From: Bacteroides faecis MAJ27 | Lineage (GTDB): Bacteria > Bacteroidota > Bacteroidia > Bacteroidales > Bacteroidaceae | Assembly (NCBI RefSeq): GCF_900106755.1 | Contig: NZ_FNNN01000007.1 | Span: 1-64,000 of the forward strand | Length of the DNA stretch: 64,000 bases | Direction of reading: 5' to 3' | Shown here: in pieces, positions 28,661 to 39,164 of the stretch | How positions within the stretch are numbered: the stretch's first letter is position 1 | Layout: every line of letters starts with the position of its first letter | Made by a program: the position numbers and the translations under genes | Notes under the pieces: model-generated | Told to the model about the DNA's origin: nothing | Databases searched by the model: none | Seen by the model: the letters and a program-made list of their open reading frames with translations, nothing else

Positions 28661-29278
28661 TCACTTCCCGTTTCCGCAAGCCGCGATGTTCTTTTCAAAG
28701 GTTTCCTTTAGTTTGGGCAGCAGGACGGAATAGTTCTTTTTGCGCCGGGCAAGGTCGGCACGCAGGTCATATGGTTTGGGAATGGCAACATTGAAGAGTT
28801 TCTCAAAAGCGGAAACGATACCGGCGAAAGAGAGGCGTTTGCCGCTTTCGTCCGTAATCAGCCCGCTGTAATCCAGCGAGGAGATCAGTTCCATCAGGTT
28901 GACCAGCGAACCTTTCCAATGGAGCGATGAAAGAAACGAGGAAGGTGTCGTGATGGTTCCGGGGTACTGTACACCAAAATTGACCAGCTCTATTTCCGCC
29001 TCCACCAGCAGGAGGCATTTGTCCAGATAGAATTCGGCTACTGCCGTGTGGAAATGTCCTGTTCGGGTGAATAACTTCTTTAGGGAAATCAGTTCTACCT
29101 TGCTGTGAAGCAGATGGCGCAGCCTTTCCGATACGGAAACCGATTCGATGGCGAGGTCGTAAAGGTATTGTTCATATTCGGTATAGGAGGAAGAGAATTC
29201 TTCATCGGAAACTGTCTGTTTTGGGCTTGAAGCCAGAGATAAATAATTGAATATACGGCATTCTGTAAATGGTTTCAT
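28661..29278 (-). CDS. rteC: RteC-family regulator
   Basis: 205 residues from the ATG at 29278 (a TTG at 29317 would add 13). The helical N-terminal half and the C-terminal winged region (WKGSLVNLMELISSLDYSGL, then GIVSAFEKLFNV and DLARRKKNY) fit the RteC family. In CTnDOT, RteC is switched on by RteA/RteB and activates the xis/exc excision operon. It ends with TGA at the expected length, showing that TGA still terminates inside this element. It is intact and separated from rteB by a strong terminator. Confidence 0.75.
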   Translation of the reverse strand: MKPFTECRIFNYLSLASSPKQTVSDEEFSSSYTEYEQYLYDLAIESVSVSERLRHLLHSKVELISLKKLFTRTGHFHTAVAEFYLDKCLLLVEAEIELVNFGVQYPGTITTPSSFLSSLHWKGSLVNLMELISSLDYSGLITDESGKRLSFAGIVSAFEKLFNVAIPKPYDLRADLARRKKNYSVLLPKLKETFEKNIAACGNGK

Positions 29279-29411
29279 ACGGCATACATTTGATTTGTTT
29301 ATACCGGAGTAAGCCAAATGAAATGCCTCTGCTATCGTTTAAAGCTCTATACCTTTTTAAAATACTGACAATCAACAATAAACAAATTTCATATAGAAAC
29401 GGGTGTAAATA

Positions 29412-29460
29412 AAAAGTGTAAGCCGTCCTTGACAAGAATGTTAGGACGGCTTACACTTTT
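29412..29460. terminator. Bidirectional terminator between rteB and rteC
   Basis: A perfect 18-bp stem: AAAAGTGTAAGCCGTCCT (29412-29429) with AGGACGGCTTACACTTTT (29443-29460). It has an A run on one side and a T run on the other. It ends the rteA-rteB transcript and insulates rteC. Confidence 0.85.
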
Positions 29461-29492
29461 GTAAACCTCATTTGCTTCGGGTTATCCTCCGG

Positions 29493-30779
29493 TCAGTCGA
29501 TGATATGGTATTTCCTTAGTTTCTCATACAGGGTAGTCCGGCTGATATTGAGCAACCGGGCCGCCTTGGAACGGTTGTCACCCGTCTTTTCAAGGGTCTG
29601 GAGAAGCAACGCCTTTTCTTTTTCTTCTTCCGTCCACTGCGTTTCTTCTTCTTTAGGAAGGGAGATTTCAAGGTTCAGGTCTGAAACGGAAATCCATTGC
29701 TCTTGGCAGATGAGTACGGCTCGACCTATTACATTCTTCAGTTCACGGATATTCCCCGGCCAGGGATATTCCAGCAGTGCCGCCTCTGCCAGCCGGTCAA
29801 AGCCACGAAACGATTTATGGGCCTTGGCGCAAGTGAGTTTCAAGAAAAAATAAGCCAGAGGAAGGATGTCTTCCCGGCATTCTGCCAGTGTAGGAATCCG
29901 CAGAGTGAACTCATTGAGCCGGTGGAACAGGTCTTCCCGGAAGCGTCCTTCTCCGATGGCTTTTTCCAGATTCTCATTGGTGGCGGCAACCAGCCGGATA
30001 TCAAAAGAGTATTCTTTCGTGGAACCTACCGGCTTGCAGCGTTTCTCTTGCAAGGCCCTGAGCAGGAGCATCTGTGTCTTATAGGAAAGGTTGCCTATCT
30101 CGTCCAGAAACAATGTCCCTCCGTTAACGGCACGGAACAATCCGACCTTGTCGCTTTCCGCACCGGTAAAGGCTCCCTTCTGATGACCGAAAAACTCGGA
30201 GGCGGCAAGCTCATCGGAAATGGCCCCGCAGTCGATAGCCAGATACGGCTTGTTCTTCCGATGGCTCCGGGCATGTATCTCGGCTGCAATGTGCTCCTTC
30301 CCGGTGCCGGAAGCCCCACGGAGCAGAACGGAGATGTCGGCACAGGCAATCATCTCTATCAGACGGTACATCTCATGGGCTTTGGGGCTTTCACCTCGGT
30401 AGAACTCCTGTTCATTATCGTTTTTATCCAGTATCTCCGTTATCAGAGCCAGGAGATTGTCTGGCTGCACAGGCTTACACAGGTAGTTGATGGCTCCCAG
30501 TTGCATGGTTGTCACCGCATTCTCCACCTGTCCGTAGTTGGTCATGATCAGAAAAGGGATAGAGTAGTACTTCTCATTCATCCATTTCAGGAGCGAGGTG
30601 CTATTTCCGTCCGGCAGGCGCAGGTCTGCCAGTATTAGGTCGAACTCCTTTTGCCCGATGGCTTTACGGGCATTCGCAAGGGTTGCCACGCATTCGGTTT
30701 TCATCCCTTTTTTCACCAGCCAGTTGCTGATGCTACGGCTGAACACAATATCATCTTCAATAATCAGGATTGTTTTCAT
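29493..30779 (-). CDS. rteB: RteB-type sigma-54-dependent response regulator
   Basis: 428 residues: a receiver domain (LIIEDDIVFSR, phospho-acceptor Asp in ILADLRLPDG), an AAA+ domain with Walker A GASGTGKEH, the sigma-54 contact motif GAFTGA and Walker B TLFLDEIGN, and a C-terminal Fis-type HTH (NRSKAARLLNISRTTLYEKL). It should activate sigma-54 promoters such as that of rteC when phosphorylated by RteA. Its start overlaps the end of rteA by 23 nt. It is intact. Confidence 0.9.
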   Translation of the reverse strand: MKTILIIEDDIVFSRSISNWLVKKGMKTECVATLANARKAIGQKEFDLILADLRLPDGNSTSLLKWMNEKYYSIPFLIMTNYGQVENAVTTMQLGAINYLCKPVQPDNLLALITEILDKNDNEQEFYRGESPKAHEMYRLIEMIACADISVLLRGASGTGKEHIAAEIHARSHRKNKPYLAIDCGAISDELAASEFFGHQKGAFTGAESDKVGLFRAVNGGTLFLDEIGNLSYKTQMLLLRALQEKRCKPVGSTKEYSFDIRLVAATNENLEKAIGEGRFREDLFHRLNEFTLRIPTLAECREDILPLAYFFLKLTCAKAHKSFRGFDRLAEAALLEYPWPGNIRELKNVIGRAVLICQEQWISVSDLNLEISLPKEEETQWTEEEKEKALLLQTLEKTGDNRSKAARLLNISRTTLYEKLRKYHIID

Positions 30780-33174
30780 AGGCTTTCCTCCCGTATTTTT
30801 CAGCGTATACTATCAGTTTTTCCACTGCCCGGATGATGTCCCGCATTTCCATGGATTGTCTATTGGTCCACTCTGTCGCAGGTTCTGTCACCAGTTCCCG
30901 TAAATGAGACAAGGGGAAATCCAGACGGACGGTTTCCCATAGGGGCAGGTTCTTATGCAGGATGGAGGCGGCGGCCTCCTTGTCTTGTCGGTCTAAGGCA
31001 GCGGTTAATGCGGCAAGGTCTTTCCGGCTCTCTTCGATAAACAGGGCGAGCATTTCCTCCCTGTTGTCCTCTCCTGAAAGGATGAGTGAGAAATCGGGAG
31101 CATACTCCTTTCTGTCTTTTTCTCCTATCACTTGTGCCACTGTATTTATCAGTTCTTCCATAGAGAATGGTTTATGGATGCAGCCCGAAAAGCCGCCCGA
31201 CAGATACTCGTTGTCATCATCCACCCGTGCCGTTACCGCTATGACGGGGATTGTCTTTGCGTTCTCCATATTGGATGCCCGGAGCAGTTCAAGTATTCCG
31301 TAGCCGTCCGTTTCAGGCATCTGTATATCCGTCAGCAGCAGGTCATATCTTTGTGACCGTAGCCGGGTAACCAGTTCACGGCTGGTCTGGCAGCAGTCGC
31401 ACCGCACTCCGTTACGGTTAAACATCTCTTTGGTAATGTTCAGTTGCATCCGGTCGTCATCAATGACCAGTACGTTGATTCCATCCAGATGATAATCAGT
31501 AGCGATGCGTGTCTCATCCATCTGGGTGGATTCATCCGCCTCAAGGAGTGGCAGGAATGCGGTAAACGTGCTGCCTTCACCCGGTTTGCTTTTTACGGTA
31601 AGGCTTCCCTGCATCCCGGAGACCAGCCTGCTTGCAATGGCCAGCCCCAATCCGAAACCGGGAACATTACGGGCATTGTCCAACCGTTCAAAAGCTGTGA
31701 ATATCCGGGTTGTTTCTTCCTCCGTCATCCCGGTACCGGTGTCCTGTACCGAGAAATGCAATTCTTTATTCCGGTATTCCGCTTGCAGGCGGATTTCACC
31801 TTGCCGGGTGAATTTAATGGCGTTGGAAAGCAGATTGTTCAGGATTTGCTGGAGCTGGGAACGGTCACCGCTTACTACCACATCCAGACCGGAAAAGGCG
31901 GTTGTCAGCCGCAGCTTTTTCTTTTTGGCCAGCGAACCGTAGTTCCGGGCTGTTTCGCTGAAAAGGGTCTCCAGCCGGAAAATCGAAAGGATGGGTTTGT
32001 TCCTGCCGGTATCCAGCAGGTAGAATCCGATCAGCGTATTGACCAGCCCGATCATGTAATCGGAAGAATGGAGTATATTTTCCGCATACTCGTCCTTGCG
32101 GCTCTTCTTTTCTTCCCCGGGGAGCAGTTCGGCGCATCCTTTGATAGTAGCCAGTGGCGCACGAAGGTCATGAGCGATGGTGAGCATCATGCGTTTTCTG
32201 GATTGTAGGAGCTCCGTGTTCTCACGATTGGAGGCTTCCAGCTGACGCTGATACTGGTTTATCCTGTTCAGATCCCGGTGGATGATAAGATACAGGAGGA
32301 CGGTCAGCAACGAGATGAGGACAGCCAGCAGAGAGACCGTATGGAACGAGCGGTCGCGTGTGGAAATGAATTGCCTGTAACGCTCATCAAGCCGTATTCC
32401 AGCATCCGCCTCAAAGTCCCTGACAATCCGGTGTAGCCTGTGGTTCAGGTCCGTGTTGTTACTGTACAGGAGGTCCATCTGTTCCAGCAGCCTTTCCCGT
32501 TCGGCTTTCTGCATGTCGGTCACCTCCCTGTCAAGGGAGTGCAGCATGCTCGTGACAGATGTGGTACCCTGATGTTTACCAATGGACTGTCGCTGGCGTT
32601 CCAGCTGTTCCTTCTGCTGCAGATAGGCCGATTTTTTCCTCCCGGGCCTGATGAATGACCAGAAACCCTTCTTCGGAGTTTCCTCCTCCTTCTTTTTCTC
32701 GGCAGGAAGGACATCCGCCTGCTGGATATGGGACACGATTGCCGGAATCTTGCTGTTCACGATCTCGCCGGTCTTGCGCAGACGCCCGAACGTGTCCATG
32801 ACCGTGTCTAACAACAGTTCCTTTCTTTCCAGCAGCAGGCATAACGAATCTATGCGCGACTGTTGTTCGGGAGACTTCACATACCTTTTCAGTGTCTGCA
32901 ACATGTTACAGACACTGTCTTTTTTTGTGTGGTAGAGTCCAAGGTCGCTTTCATCCCAGACGCTGGCTGTTTCACCGTAAGTGGCCAGTCCCAGCAAGCC
33001 CGCGTATGTTTCTCCGGCCAGATGCCGGATACAGGCCAGTTCATGCTCATCCTGTCGCAGGCTGTTCCGCCTCGTCTGTTCCTTGCGGAAGATATGAATG
33101 GTCAGGACGAGCAGGAGAAGCAGTATGACATATCCTAAAAGGATTTTAAGTTTCAACCACATGGAAGTCTTCAT
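30757..33174 (-). CDS. rteA: RteA-type hybrid sensor histidine kinase
   Basis: 805 residues. A first membrane anchor (LLGYVILLLLLVLTIHIF), a long periplasmic helical sensor region, a second membrane segment near 285-300 (VSLLAVLISLLTVLLYLII), HisKA (TIAHDLRAPLATIKG), HATPase (NNLLSNAIKFT, DTGTGMT), a receiver (VLVIDDDRM, TDIQMPETDG) and a C-terminal HPt-like helical domain with a weak signature (ILHKNLPLW). It is the sensor partner of RteB; in CTnDOT this pair responds to tetracycline via tetQ co-transcription, but no tetQ is present here. It is the first gene of the unit and is intact. Confidence 0.9.
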   Translation of the reverse strand: MKTSMWLKLKILLGYVILLLLLVLTIHIFRKEQTRRNSLRQDEHELACIRHLAGETYAGLLGLATYGETASVWDESDLGLYHTKKDSVCNMLQTLKRYVKSPEQQSRIDSLCLLLERKELLLDTVMDTFGRLRKTGEIVNSKIPAIVSHIQQADVLPAEKKKEEETPKKGFWSFIRPGRKKSAYLQQKEQLERQRQSIGKHQGTTSVTSMLHSLDREVTDMQKAERERLLEQMDLLYSNNTDLNHRLHRIVRDFEADAGIRLDERYRQFISTRDRSFHTVSLLAVLISLLTVLLYLIIHRDLNRINQYQRQLEASNRENTELLQSRKRMMLTIAHDLRAPLATIKGCAELLPGEEKKSRKDEYAENILHSSDYMIGLVNTLIGFYLLDTGRNKPILSIFRLETLFSETARNYGSLAKKKKLRLTTAFSGLDVVVSGDRSQLQQILNNLLSNAIKFTRQGEIRLQAEYRNKELHFSVQDTGTGMTEEETTRIFTAFERLDNARNVPGFGLGLAIASRLVSGMQGSLTVKSKPGEGSTFTAFLPLLEADESTQMDETRIATDYHLDGINVLVIDDDRMQLNITKEMFNRNGVRCDCCQTSRELVTRLRSQRYDLLLTDIQMPETDGYGILELLRASNMENAKTIPVIAVTARVDDDNEYLSGGFSGCIHKPFSMEELINTVAQVIGEKDRKEYAPDFSLILSGEDNREEMLALFIEESRKDLAALTAALDRQDKEAAASILHKNLPLWETVRLDFPLSHLRELVTEPATEWTNRQSMEMRDIIRAVEKLIVYAEKYGRKAYENNPDY

Positions 33175-33395
33175 TCTTATATTGAATCCTACAAAAAGGC
33201 GTGTTCGCTCATATAAAAGGGAATAATAGAAACTTATGATAAAAGTTTATTACTGTTTCAAACCATTTGAGGATACCTCGCAAGTTTGCTATCACACAGT
33301 TGATCTTTTAATCTTTTTTTATACTCACAGAAAGGATAGGAACCTGCTTTTTATGACTGAAACATATCACATCCCCTTTATTGGACATTACATTC

Positions 33396-33935
33396 TCATT
33401 CGATCATATTGTTTTCATTTCGGCTCATCCGTTTCTTCACCCGTTCTACTGCTTCCGATACAATTTCTTTGTTTTCAAAGCGTTGTGTATAATTGGTATA
33501 GTCTGGATGAATCCGTTTGTAGGTCGGGTCAAGAAACAAAGGACTGGAAATAATATGGTCCGCTGTCGAACGGTTACAACAGAAAACTATATTTTCAACT
33601 CCCGCCAGCCGGGTCAGTGCCTTTACATCCGTGTCATGTGGCTGCAATGTCATCGGATCCGTGAAAAAGAACAAATAATCAATCTCTCCTTCCACAATAC
33701 GTGAGCCCATTTGCTGGTCACCACCTAAAGGACCGGATTTCAGAATCGTGATATCCCATTCTGTTTCAGGATGTTTCTCTTCGAGCGCTTTTTTAATGAG
33801 TGTACCGGTGGTTCCCGTACAATAGAACTTATGCCCTATCAGACGTTCCGAGTTCCAAAGAACCCATTCTATCATGTCCTTTTTCATTGCATCGTGTGCA
33901 ACCAGACCGATTTTACGAACAATTGTTTTCATCAT
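33396..33935 (-). CDS. mgsA: Methylglyoxal synthase
   Basis: About 180 residues from the ATG at 33935 (the ATG at 33932 is equally possible). It converts dihydroxyacetone phosphate to methylglyoxal, relieving phosphate trapping when triose phosphates build up. Motifs present: KIGLVAHDAMKKDM, CTGTTGTLI, GPLGGDQQMGSRI (phosphate binding and catalytic region) and FFTDPMTLQPHDTDVKAL. It is the last gene of the cargo block, with 220 gene-free bases before rteA. It pairs logically with PFK and aldolase upstream. Confidence 0.9.
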   Translation of the reverse strand: MMKTIVRKIGLVAHDAMKKDMIEWVLWNSERLIGHKFYCTGTTGTLIKKALEEKHPETEWDITILKSGPLGGDQQMGSRIVEGEIDYLFFFTDPMTLQPHDTDVKALTRLAGVENIVFCCNRSTADHIISSPLFLDPTYKRIHPDYTNYTQRFENKEIVSEAVERVKKRMSRNENNMIE

Positions 33936-33986
33936 AATAATAAAATATGGTTTATGTGATAATATAATTAACAATATCCAACAGCT

Positions 33987-34805
33987 TTATAAAAAACAGG
34001 AGAATGACTGTATGAGTTTGAGCAGCTCCTTGTTCGCCCGGCTGTCCACGGTGGCTTCCCGCCTCTCCTCAAACAAAGTAAGCGTTGCGGAGCATTCCCC
34101 GCAGATATCAATGCCGACTACACGTTCCTTTCGAAGGACAATTGCCAGTAATTCCTCCAGTTCCTGCAGGCTGAAAGACCCTTGATCCCAGTCTGTTACT
34201 GCGGATGCCGGGTTCAGGACATCCTTGTCTATGGACAAGTAAACCGGTCCTTCAATATACGCAGAGGAGAAATTGCGCCAGCCCTTCTCGTGAGCTAACG
34301 TCGCTTCGCTATAAAAACTGACTCGTTGTCCGTATTCTTCCGGTACGGTGCGTATCAGTTTGTCCGATGCACCGACTATCACCACTTTCTTGCAAAGCAT
34401 ATTCCAGTCTAACATGTCTTTTACCCAGCTCCCACAAGAAAGCATGCCCTTGAACAAGGGAGGCTGCATGTCGGGGTGATGGTCGAATACAATCAGAGAG
34501 AACGGAACTCGAAGTTTGTCTGTCCATAATTTGGTCAGGTAATGATAATTGCCCGAATCAATGAAATGGATACCTTCCGCTGGATAACCGGCAATCACCC
34601 GCTTCAATTTTCGTATCCCCTCCTTGTCACAGTAACCTCTCGTTCCAGAAAGGTGACGGCAGTCTAGCCAAATGAACTGATTGTTCCGTGCAAATACCTC
34701 ATGGGCATACACACCGGTGAAGTTCATGATGACAACCGGCCAGACGGTTTCTCGGTCCGCCTTCTTCTTACACCGTCCATTTGTCAGTAACTCTTGCTTA
34801 TTCAT
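33987..34805 (-). CDS. Arginase-superfamily (ureohydrolase-like) protein
   Basis: 272 residues. The binuclear metal motifs of the arginase/deacetylase fold are visible: FDHHPDMQ and LSIDKDVLNP, with DWDQGSF downstream and GIDICGE near the end. The substrate is unclear; it is closer to uncharacterised ureohydrolase-like proteins than to classical arginase. It starts 6 nt before the phosphorylase stop in transcription order, so it is part of the same operon. Confidence 0.75.
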   Translation of the reverse strand: MNKQELLTNGRCKKKADRETVWPVVIMNFTGVYAHEVFARNNQFIWLDCRHLSGTRGYCDKEGIRKLKRVIAGYPAEGIHFIDSGNYHYLTKLWTDKLRVPFSLIVFDHHPDMQPPLFKGMLSCGSWVKDMLDWNMLCKKVVIVGASDKLIRTVPEEYGQRVSFYSEATLAHEKGWRNFSSAYIEGPVYLSIDKDVLNPASAVTDWDQGSFSLQELEELLAIVLRKERVVGIDICGECSATLTLFEERREATVDSRANKELLKLIQSFSCFL

Positions 34806-34811
34806 GTCCGT

Positions 34812-37370
34812 TCAGAACCATCGTACATAACAAAAATCTTGCCGGTGAGGTAACAGGGGATGGTTGGGATACATTCTGAATGCCTGTTTGAAGCTTCCAG
34901 CGCTGAACATTCTGGTTATTGCCTTGAAAGTGTATAGGTTTCCGTCTTTGGATGTCAAAGAAAAAGGAATGACCTCATGGATGCGATCCTCATTCTCCTC
35001 ATGCCGTATAATGACCGATTCCAATCCGATCGCGTTGTCCAGCCCTTTCTCGTCAATGACGACCGTCATCTCGTATTCCTTACCAGCCTCCACCGTGGCG
35101 TCCAATCCTTTTCCCGCATTCACGGAAACGATTTCCACGGCATTCCATCTGCTGTCGACAGCTGCCTTCCAGCCGGCAAGCGTTTTCGCCTTTGCATAAT
35201 TGTCCGCCGCCAAAACATGAAAGTGTTCCGACAACTTGTTGTAAAATCCGTCATAGTAGTCATCCAGCTGTCTTTTCATCGTGAAGCGGGGAGCTATTTG
35301 CGCAACCGAGTTCTTGATGTACTTGACCCAGGTTTCCGGATAGTCTTTTTCTTTCCGTTCATAATATAACGGCAGGATATTATGTTCCAGCAGGAAATAA
35401 ATTGTTTCCGCATCCAGTTGGTTCTGGTACTGTTCATCCTGATAGGTGGCCTTGTCGGTGATGGCCCATCCCGCCTCCTTGCGGTAGCCTTCGTACCACC
35501 AACCGTCCAGCACGGAGAAGTTGAGTACGCCGTTCATCAGAGCCTTCTCACCGGAAGTTCCGGAAGCCTCCGCAAGACGGGTGGGAGTATTCATCCAGAT
35601 GTCAACCCCAGAAATAAGATGCCGTGCCAGGTCCATGTCATAATTCTCAAGGAAGATGATTTTACCCAAGAATTCAGGACGGCGGGATATCTCCACAATC
35701 TGCTTGATGAGCCCTTGCCCGGCAGTGTCGTTTGGATGGGCTTTTCCTGCAAAGACAAACTGTATGGGATGTTCCTGATTGTTCACAATCCGCGCCAGAC
35801 GATCCAAATCGGTAAACAAAAGATGAGCTCTTTTGTAAGTTGCAAAGCGCCTTCCGAAGCCGACAAGAAGAGCATTCGGATTAAACTTCTCGAAAATGGA
35901 GACACCCAATGCCGGGTCAACCTGGCTTTTGAGCCAGTCCCGGCCGCATTTCCACTTGATGTAGGATATCAGTTTGGTTTTCAACCTTTTCCGCATGTTC
36001 CATATCTCTTCATCGGGTATATTATAAACGCCTTTCCATATTTCCTGATTGGACTGGTCGTTCATGAAATTCTCATCGAAATTGTCCTTAAACAGCTTTT
36101 TCCACTCCGCCGTACACCAAGTGGGAAAGTGTACGCCATTCGTCACATAGCCCACATGGTTCTCTTCCGGGAAATAGCCTTTCCAGAGAGGCGCGAACAT
36201 CTGCTGTGAAACGGACTTGTGCAGCTTGCTGACACCGTTTACCGCCTGGCTGGTTTTGCAGGCGAATACCGACATGCAGAAACGTTCTCCCTTGTTGCCC
36301 GGAGTTTGCCGTCCGAGGTTCATCAACTCGTCCCACGTAATGCCCAGCTTATCAGGATATCCTTTCATATATTTATTGAAAAGCCCCTCATCGAAATAGT
36401 CATGGCCGGCAGGCACAGGTGTATGCACAGTGTAAAGCGAGGAAGCCCTAACCAGTTCCATGGCTTGTCCGAAGTCCAGGCCTTCGGATATATAGTCGCA
36501 TAACCGCTGGATATTGATCAGTGCGGCATGCCCCTCGTTGCAGTGATATACATCTTTCTCGATGCCCAATACTTTTAATGTCATCATTCCTCCGATGCCG
36601 AGCAGTATTTCCTGCTTGAGCCGGTTTTCCCAGTCACCGCCATACAGGTGATGGGTAATCGGACGGTCGAACTCGCTGTTCAGTTCATTGTCCGTATCCA
36701 GCAGGTAGAGGGAAACACGTCCCACATTGGCCTTCCATACATTGGCATGGACCGTGAAACTGTCGGCATAGGGAACATGGATTACCAGTTGTCGCCCGTC
36801 AGGCTGCATCACTTTCTCTATCGGAAGCTGCCCGAAATTCTGTGGGTCATAATGAACCTGTTGCTGCCCGTCCATCGCCAGAGCCTGGTCAAAATAGCCA
36901 TAACGATATAAAAGCCCTACAGCGCAGAGGTCTACGTTACTGTCCGAAGCTTCCTTCAGATAGTCACCTGCCAATATGCCCAGACCGCCGGAATAGATTT
37001 TAAGAACCCTGTCCAGACCATATTCCATGCTGAAATAGGCAACTGACGGACGGCTGTGGTCCGGCTCCACATCAAGATACGCCTTAAAAGTGGAATATAC
37101 GTTTTCCATCTTACGCATGAAGTTTCCGTCATGTGTCAGTGCCTCCAGCTCTTCATAATCCATCCGTTCCAGAAACAGTACCGGATTCTGTTCCGCCTCT
37201 TCCCATAGTTCCGGGTTCAAACCACTATATAAACTCTTCGCATCCTCGTTCCAGGTCCACCAAAGATTATGTGCCATCTCCGCAAATCTCCGCAATTCTG
37301 CCGGAAGGTGTGAACCGACTGTAATCTCCCTCCATTGTGGGACGTTTACATGATAACTTGAATATTCCAT
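34812..37370 (-). CDS. glgP: Alpha-glucan (glycogen) phosphorylase, GT35
   Basis: 852 residues, the length of the bacterial/archaeal-type alpha-glucan phosphorylases with an N-terminal DUF3417-like part ([15 protein letters not shown]). It cleaves glycogen to glucose 1-phosphate using PLP. The PLP lysine lies in [13 protein letters not shown]; substrate motifs include NEGHAALI and GVDIWMNTP. The C-terminal ~100 residues form an extra beta domain. It ends in TGA as a normal stop. With PFK, aldolase and phosphoglycerate mutase upstream it supplies a route from stored glucan into glycolysis. Confidence 0.9.
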   Translation of the reverse strand: MEYSSYHVNVPQWREITVGSHLPAELRRFAEMAHNLWWTWNEDAKSLYSGLNPELWEEAEQNPVLFLERMDYEELEALTHDGNFMRKMENVYSTFKAYLDVEPDHSRPSVAYFSMEYGLDRVLKIYSGGLGILAGDYLKEASDSNVDLCAVGLLYRYGYFDQALAMDGQQQVHYDPQNFGQLPIEKVMQPDGRQLVIHVPYADSFTVHANVWKANVGRVSLYLLDTDNELNSEFDRPITHHLYGGDWENRLKQEILLGIGGMMTLKVLGIEKDVYHCNEGHAALINIQRLCDYISEGLDFGQAMELVRASSLYTVHTPVPAGHDYFDEGLFNKYMKGYPDKLGITWDELMNLGRQTPGNKGERFCMSVFACKTSQAVNGVSKLHKSVSQQMFAPLWKGYFPEENHVGYVTNGVHFPTWCTAEWKKLFKDNFDENFMNDQSNQEIWKGVYNIPDEEIWNMRKRLKTKLISYIKWKCGRDWLKSQVDPALGVSIFEKFNPNALLVGFGRRFATYKRAHLLFTDLDRLARIVNNQEHPIQFVFAGKAHPNDTAGQGLIKQIVEISRRPEFLGKIIFLENYDMDLARHLISGVDIWMNTPTRLAEASGTSGEKALMNGVLNFSVLDGWWYEGYRKEAGWAITDKATYQDEQYQNQLDAETIYFLLEHNILPLYYERKEKDYPETWVKYIKNSVAQIAPRFTMKRQLDDYYDGFYNKLSEHFHVLAADNYAKAKTLAGWKAAVDSRWNAVEIVSVNAGKGLDATVEAGKEYEMTVVIDEKGLDNAIGLESVIIRHEENEDRIHEVIPFSLTSKDGNLYTFKAITRMFSAGSFKQAFRMYPNHPLLPHRQDFCYVRWF

Positions 37371-37376
37371 AACATT

Positions 37377-39152
37377 TTACTTATTTGATAGTTCATGATT
37401 TTTTTCTGTGGAGGTTTCTCCTGTTTCCGGTTCTTCCTGTGGAAATGTCCCGGCTGTACCCTGGAAATTCTCGAGGAACTGTTTTTCCATACTTAGCGAT
37501 CGTTTCCGTATCCGCTTGGAAAAATAGATAACGACAATGATCAGGAAAGATAATATCAGTCCTGACCCCAAAGCGACATTGAAAAGACGGATGATGATAC
37601 CCATTACGATAATGATACAGATCAACACCTTGATCACTATCATTGATACCAGCAGCCCCCTGTTGAACCTGTTGTCCGCCCAAAGTTTGCGGAATTCGAC
37701 GGAATTGTTTTTCTTCATGATGATGGCGCACAAAAACGGGGATATGATAAGGAGGACAAGAACGAAGCTCAGCAGGCTTCCTTTCATCCCCGGAATACGT
37801 CCCATTACCAGAGGATACGCATAGGAGAAGAACAGCGCTATGAAAAACAGGCATACCACCAGATAAAGGGTGACGGATACCAACATGGACCTGATGAGCT
37901 TGTGCCAGGAGCCTTGATGTCTTGTGGTCATTGTTCCAGAAGAATAATGCGTCAGGTAATCTTTCAGGAATTGTGGCAAGTGCCTGTCTGCAAAACAGTA
38001 GACGGGATCCGACAGTCTTATCATATAAGGAGTAAGGAAAGTGGTGATGACCGATACTGCCACTATGACCGGATAAAGGTATTTGTCCATTACATTCAGA
38101 CTGATTCCTAACGAAGCGATGATGAACGCAAACTCACCCACTTGTGCCAGGGAAAAGCCGGCTTGTATCGCAATCTTTAGCGGTTGTCCGGAAAGCAACA
38201 CGCCGAAACTCCCGAACAGGACCTGCCCGCATAGGACCAGTGCCGTCAGGATAAAAACAGGAACGGCATATTCCCATATCATGGCAGGGTCGATCATCAT
38301 TCCCACTGATACGAAGAAAACGGAGGCGAACAGGTCCTTTACCGGTTGCACGATATGTGCGATTTCTTCCGCTTTATCTGTTTCTGCCAGCAGGGATCCC
38401 ATGACGAACGCACCCAGCGCGGCGGAGAATCCCGCCTTTGTCGCTATCATCACCATTCCCAGGCATAGTCCCAGGGAGGTTGTCAACAGTATTTCATTGC
38501 TAATAAAGCGGTTCAATCTTTTCAGAAGGGTAGGAATCAGATAGATTCCCAATGCTGACCAGAAAATAAGAAAGGCCGCAAGTTTCAATATGCTCTCCAG
38601 CATTTCGAAGCCTTCAAAATGCTTGCCTACAGCCAATGTGGAGAGGACCACCATCATGATTACCGCCACCACGTCCTCAATGATTAGTATCCCCAGGACA
38701 ATACCGGTAAATTTCTGATCGAGAAGCCCCATGTCACTGAATGCTTTGAATACGATGGCGGTGGAGGACATGGACAGCATTCCGCCCAGAAAGATACAGC
38801 TCGTGTGTGAGAAGCCCATCGCATTGCCTGCCGTATATCCCAGGAACATCATGCCGCAGACGATGATAACAGTGGAGAATATGGCCGAGGCTCCCACACT
38901 TATCAGCTTTCTGAACGAGAAATCCAGTCCTATGGCGAACAGGAGGAAAATAACACCGATATCCGCCCATATCTTGATATTGGCCTGGTCGGAAACAGTC
39001 GGGAATAGGGAAATGGAAGGACCTGCCATAATACCGGCCACAATATATCCCACTATGACCGGCTGTCCCAGCCATTTGAAAATGACGGTTATGATACCGG
39101 CTATAATCAAGATAGTGGCAAGGTCTGATATTAAAGGGGCAACTTCCGACAT
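37377..39152 (-). CDS. KefB-like monovalent cation:proton antiporter (CPA2)
   Basis: 591 residues with about 12 membrane segments in the first 380 residues (WLGQPVIVGYIVAGIMAGPS, GLDFSFRKL, SMSSTAIVFKAFSDMG, TKAGFSAALGAFVMGSLLAE), then further membrane segments and a charged cytoplasmic tail. It is of the Na+/H+ or K+/H+ exchanger family. It lacks the C-terminal RCK/TrkA domain of true KefB/KefC, so ligand gating is not evident. It likely supports pH or osmotic stress. It is 6 nt upstream of glgP in the operon. Confidence 0.85.
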   Translation of the reverse strand: MSEVAPLISDLATILIIAGIITVIFKWLGQPVIVGYIVAGIMAGPSISLFPTVSDQANIKIWADIGVIFLLFAIGLDFSFRKLISVGASAIFSTVIIVCGMMFLGYTAGNAMGFSHTSCIFLGGMLSMSSTAIVFKAFSDMGLLDQKFTGIVLGILIIEDVVAVIMMVVLSTLAVGKHFEGFEMLESILKLAAFLIFWSALGIYLIPTLLKRLNRFISNEILLTTSLGLCLGMVMIATKAGFSAALGAFVMGSLLAETDKAEEIAHIVQPVKDLFASVFFVSVGMMIDPAMIWEYAVPVFILTALVLCGQVLFGSFGVLLSGQPLKIAIQAGFSLAQVGEFAFIIASLGISLNVMDKYLYPVIVAVSVITTFLTPYMIRLSDPVYCFADRHLPQFLKDYLTHYSSGTMTTRHQGSWHKLIRSMLVSVTLYLVVCLFFIALFFSYAYPLVMGRIPGMKGSLLSFVLVLLIISPFLCAIIMKKNNSVEFRKLWADNRFNRGLLVSMIVIKVLICIIIVMGIIIRLFNVALGSGLILSFLIIVVIYFSKRIRKRSLSMEKQFLENFQGTAGTFPQEEPETGETSTEKNHELSNK

Positions 39153-39164
39153 AGGAGTAACATT

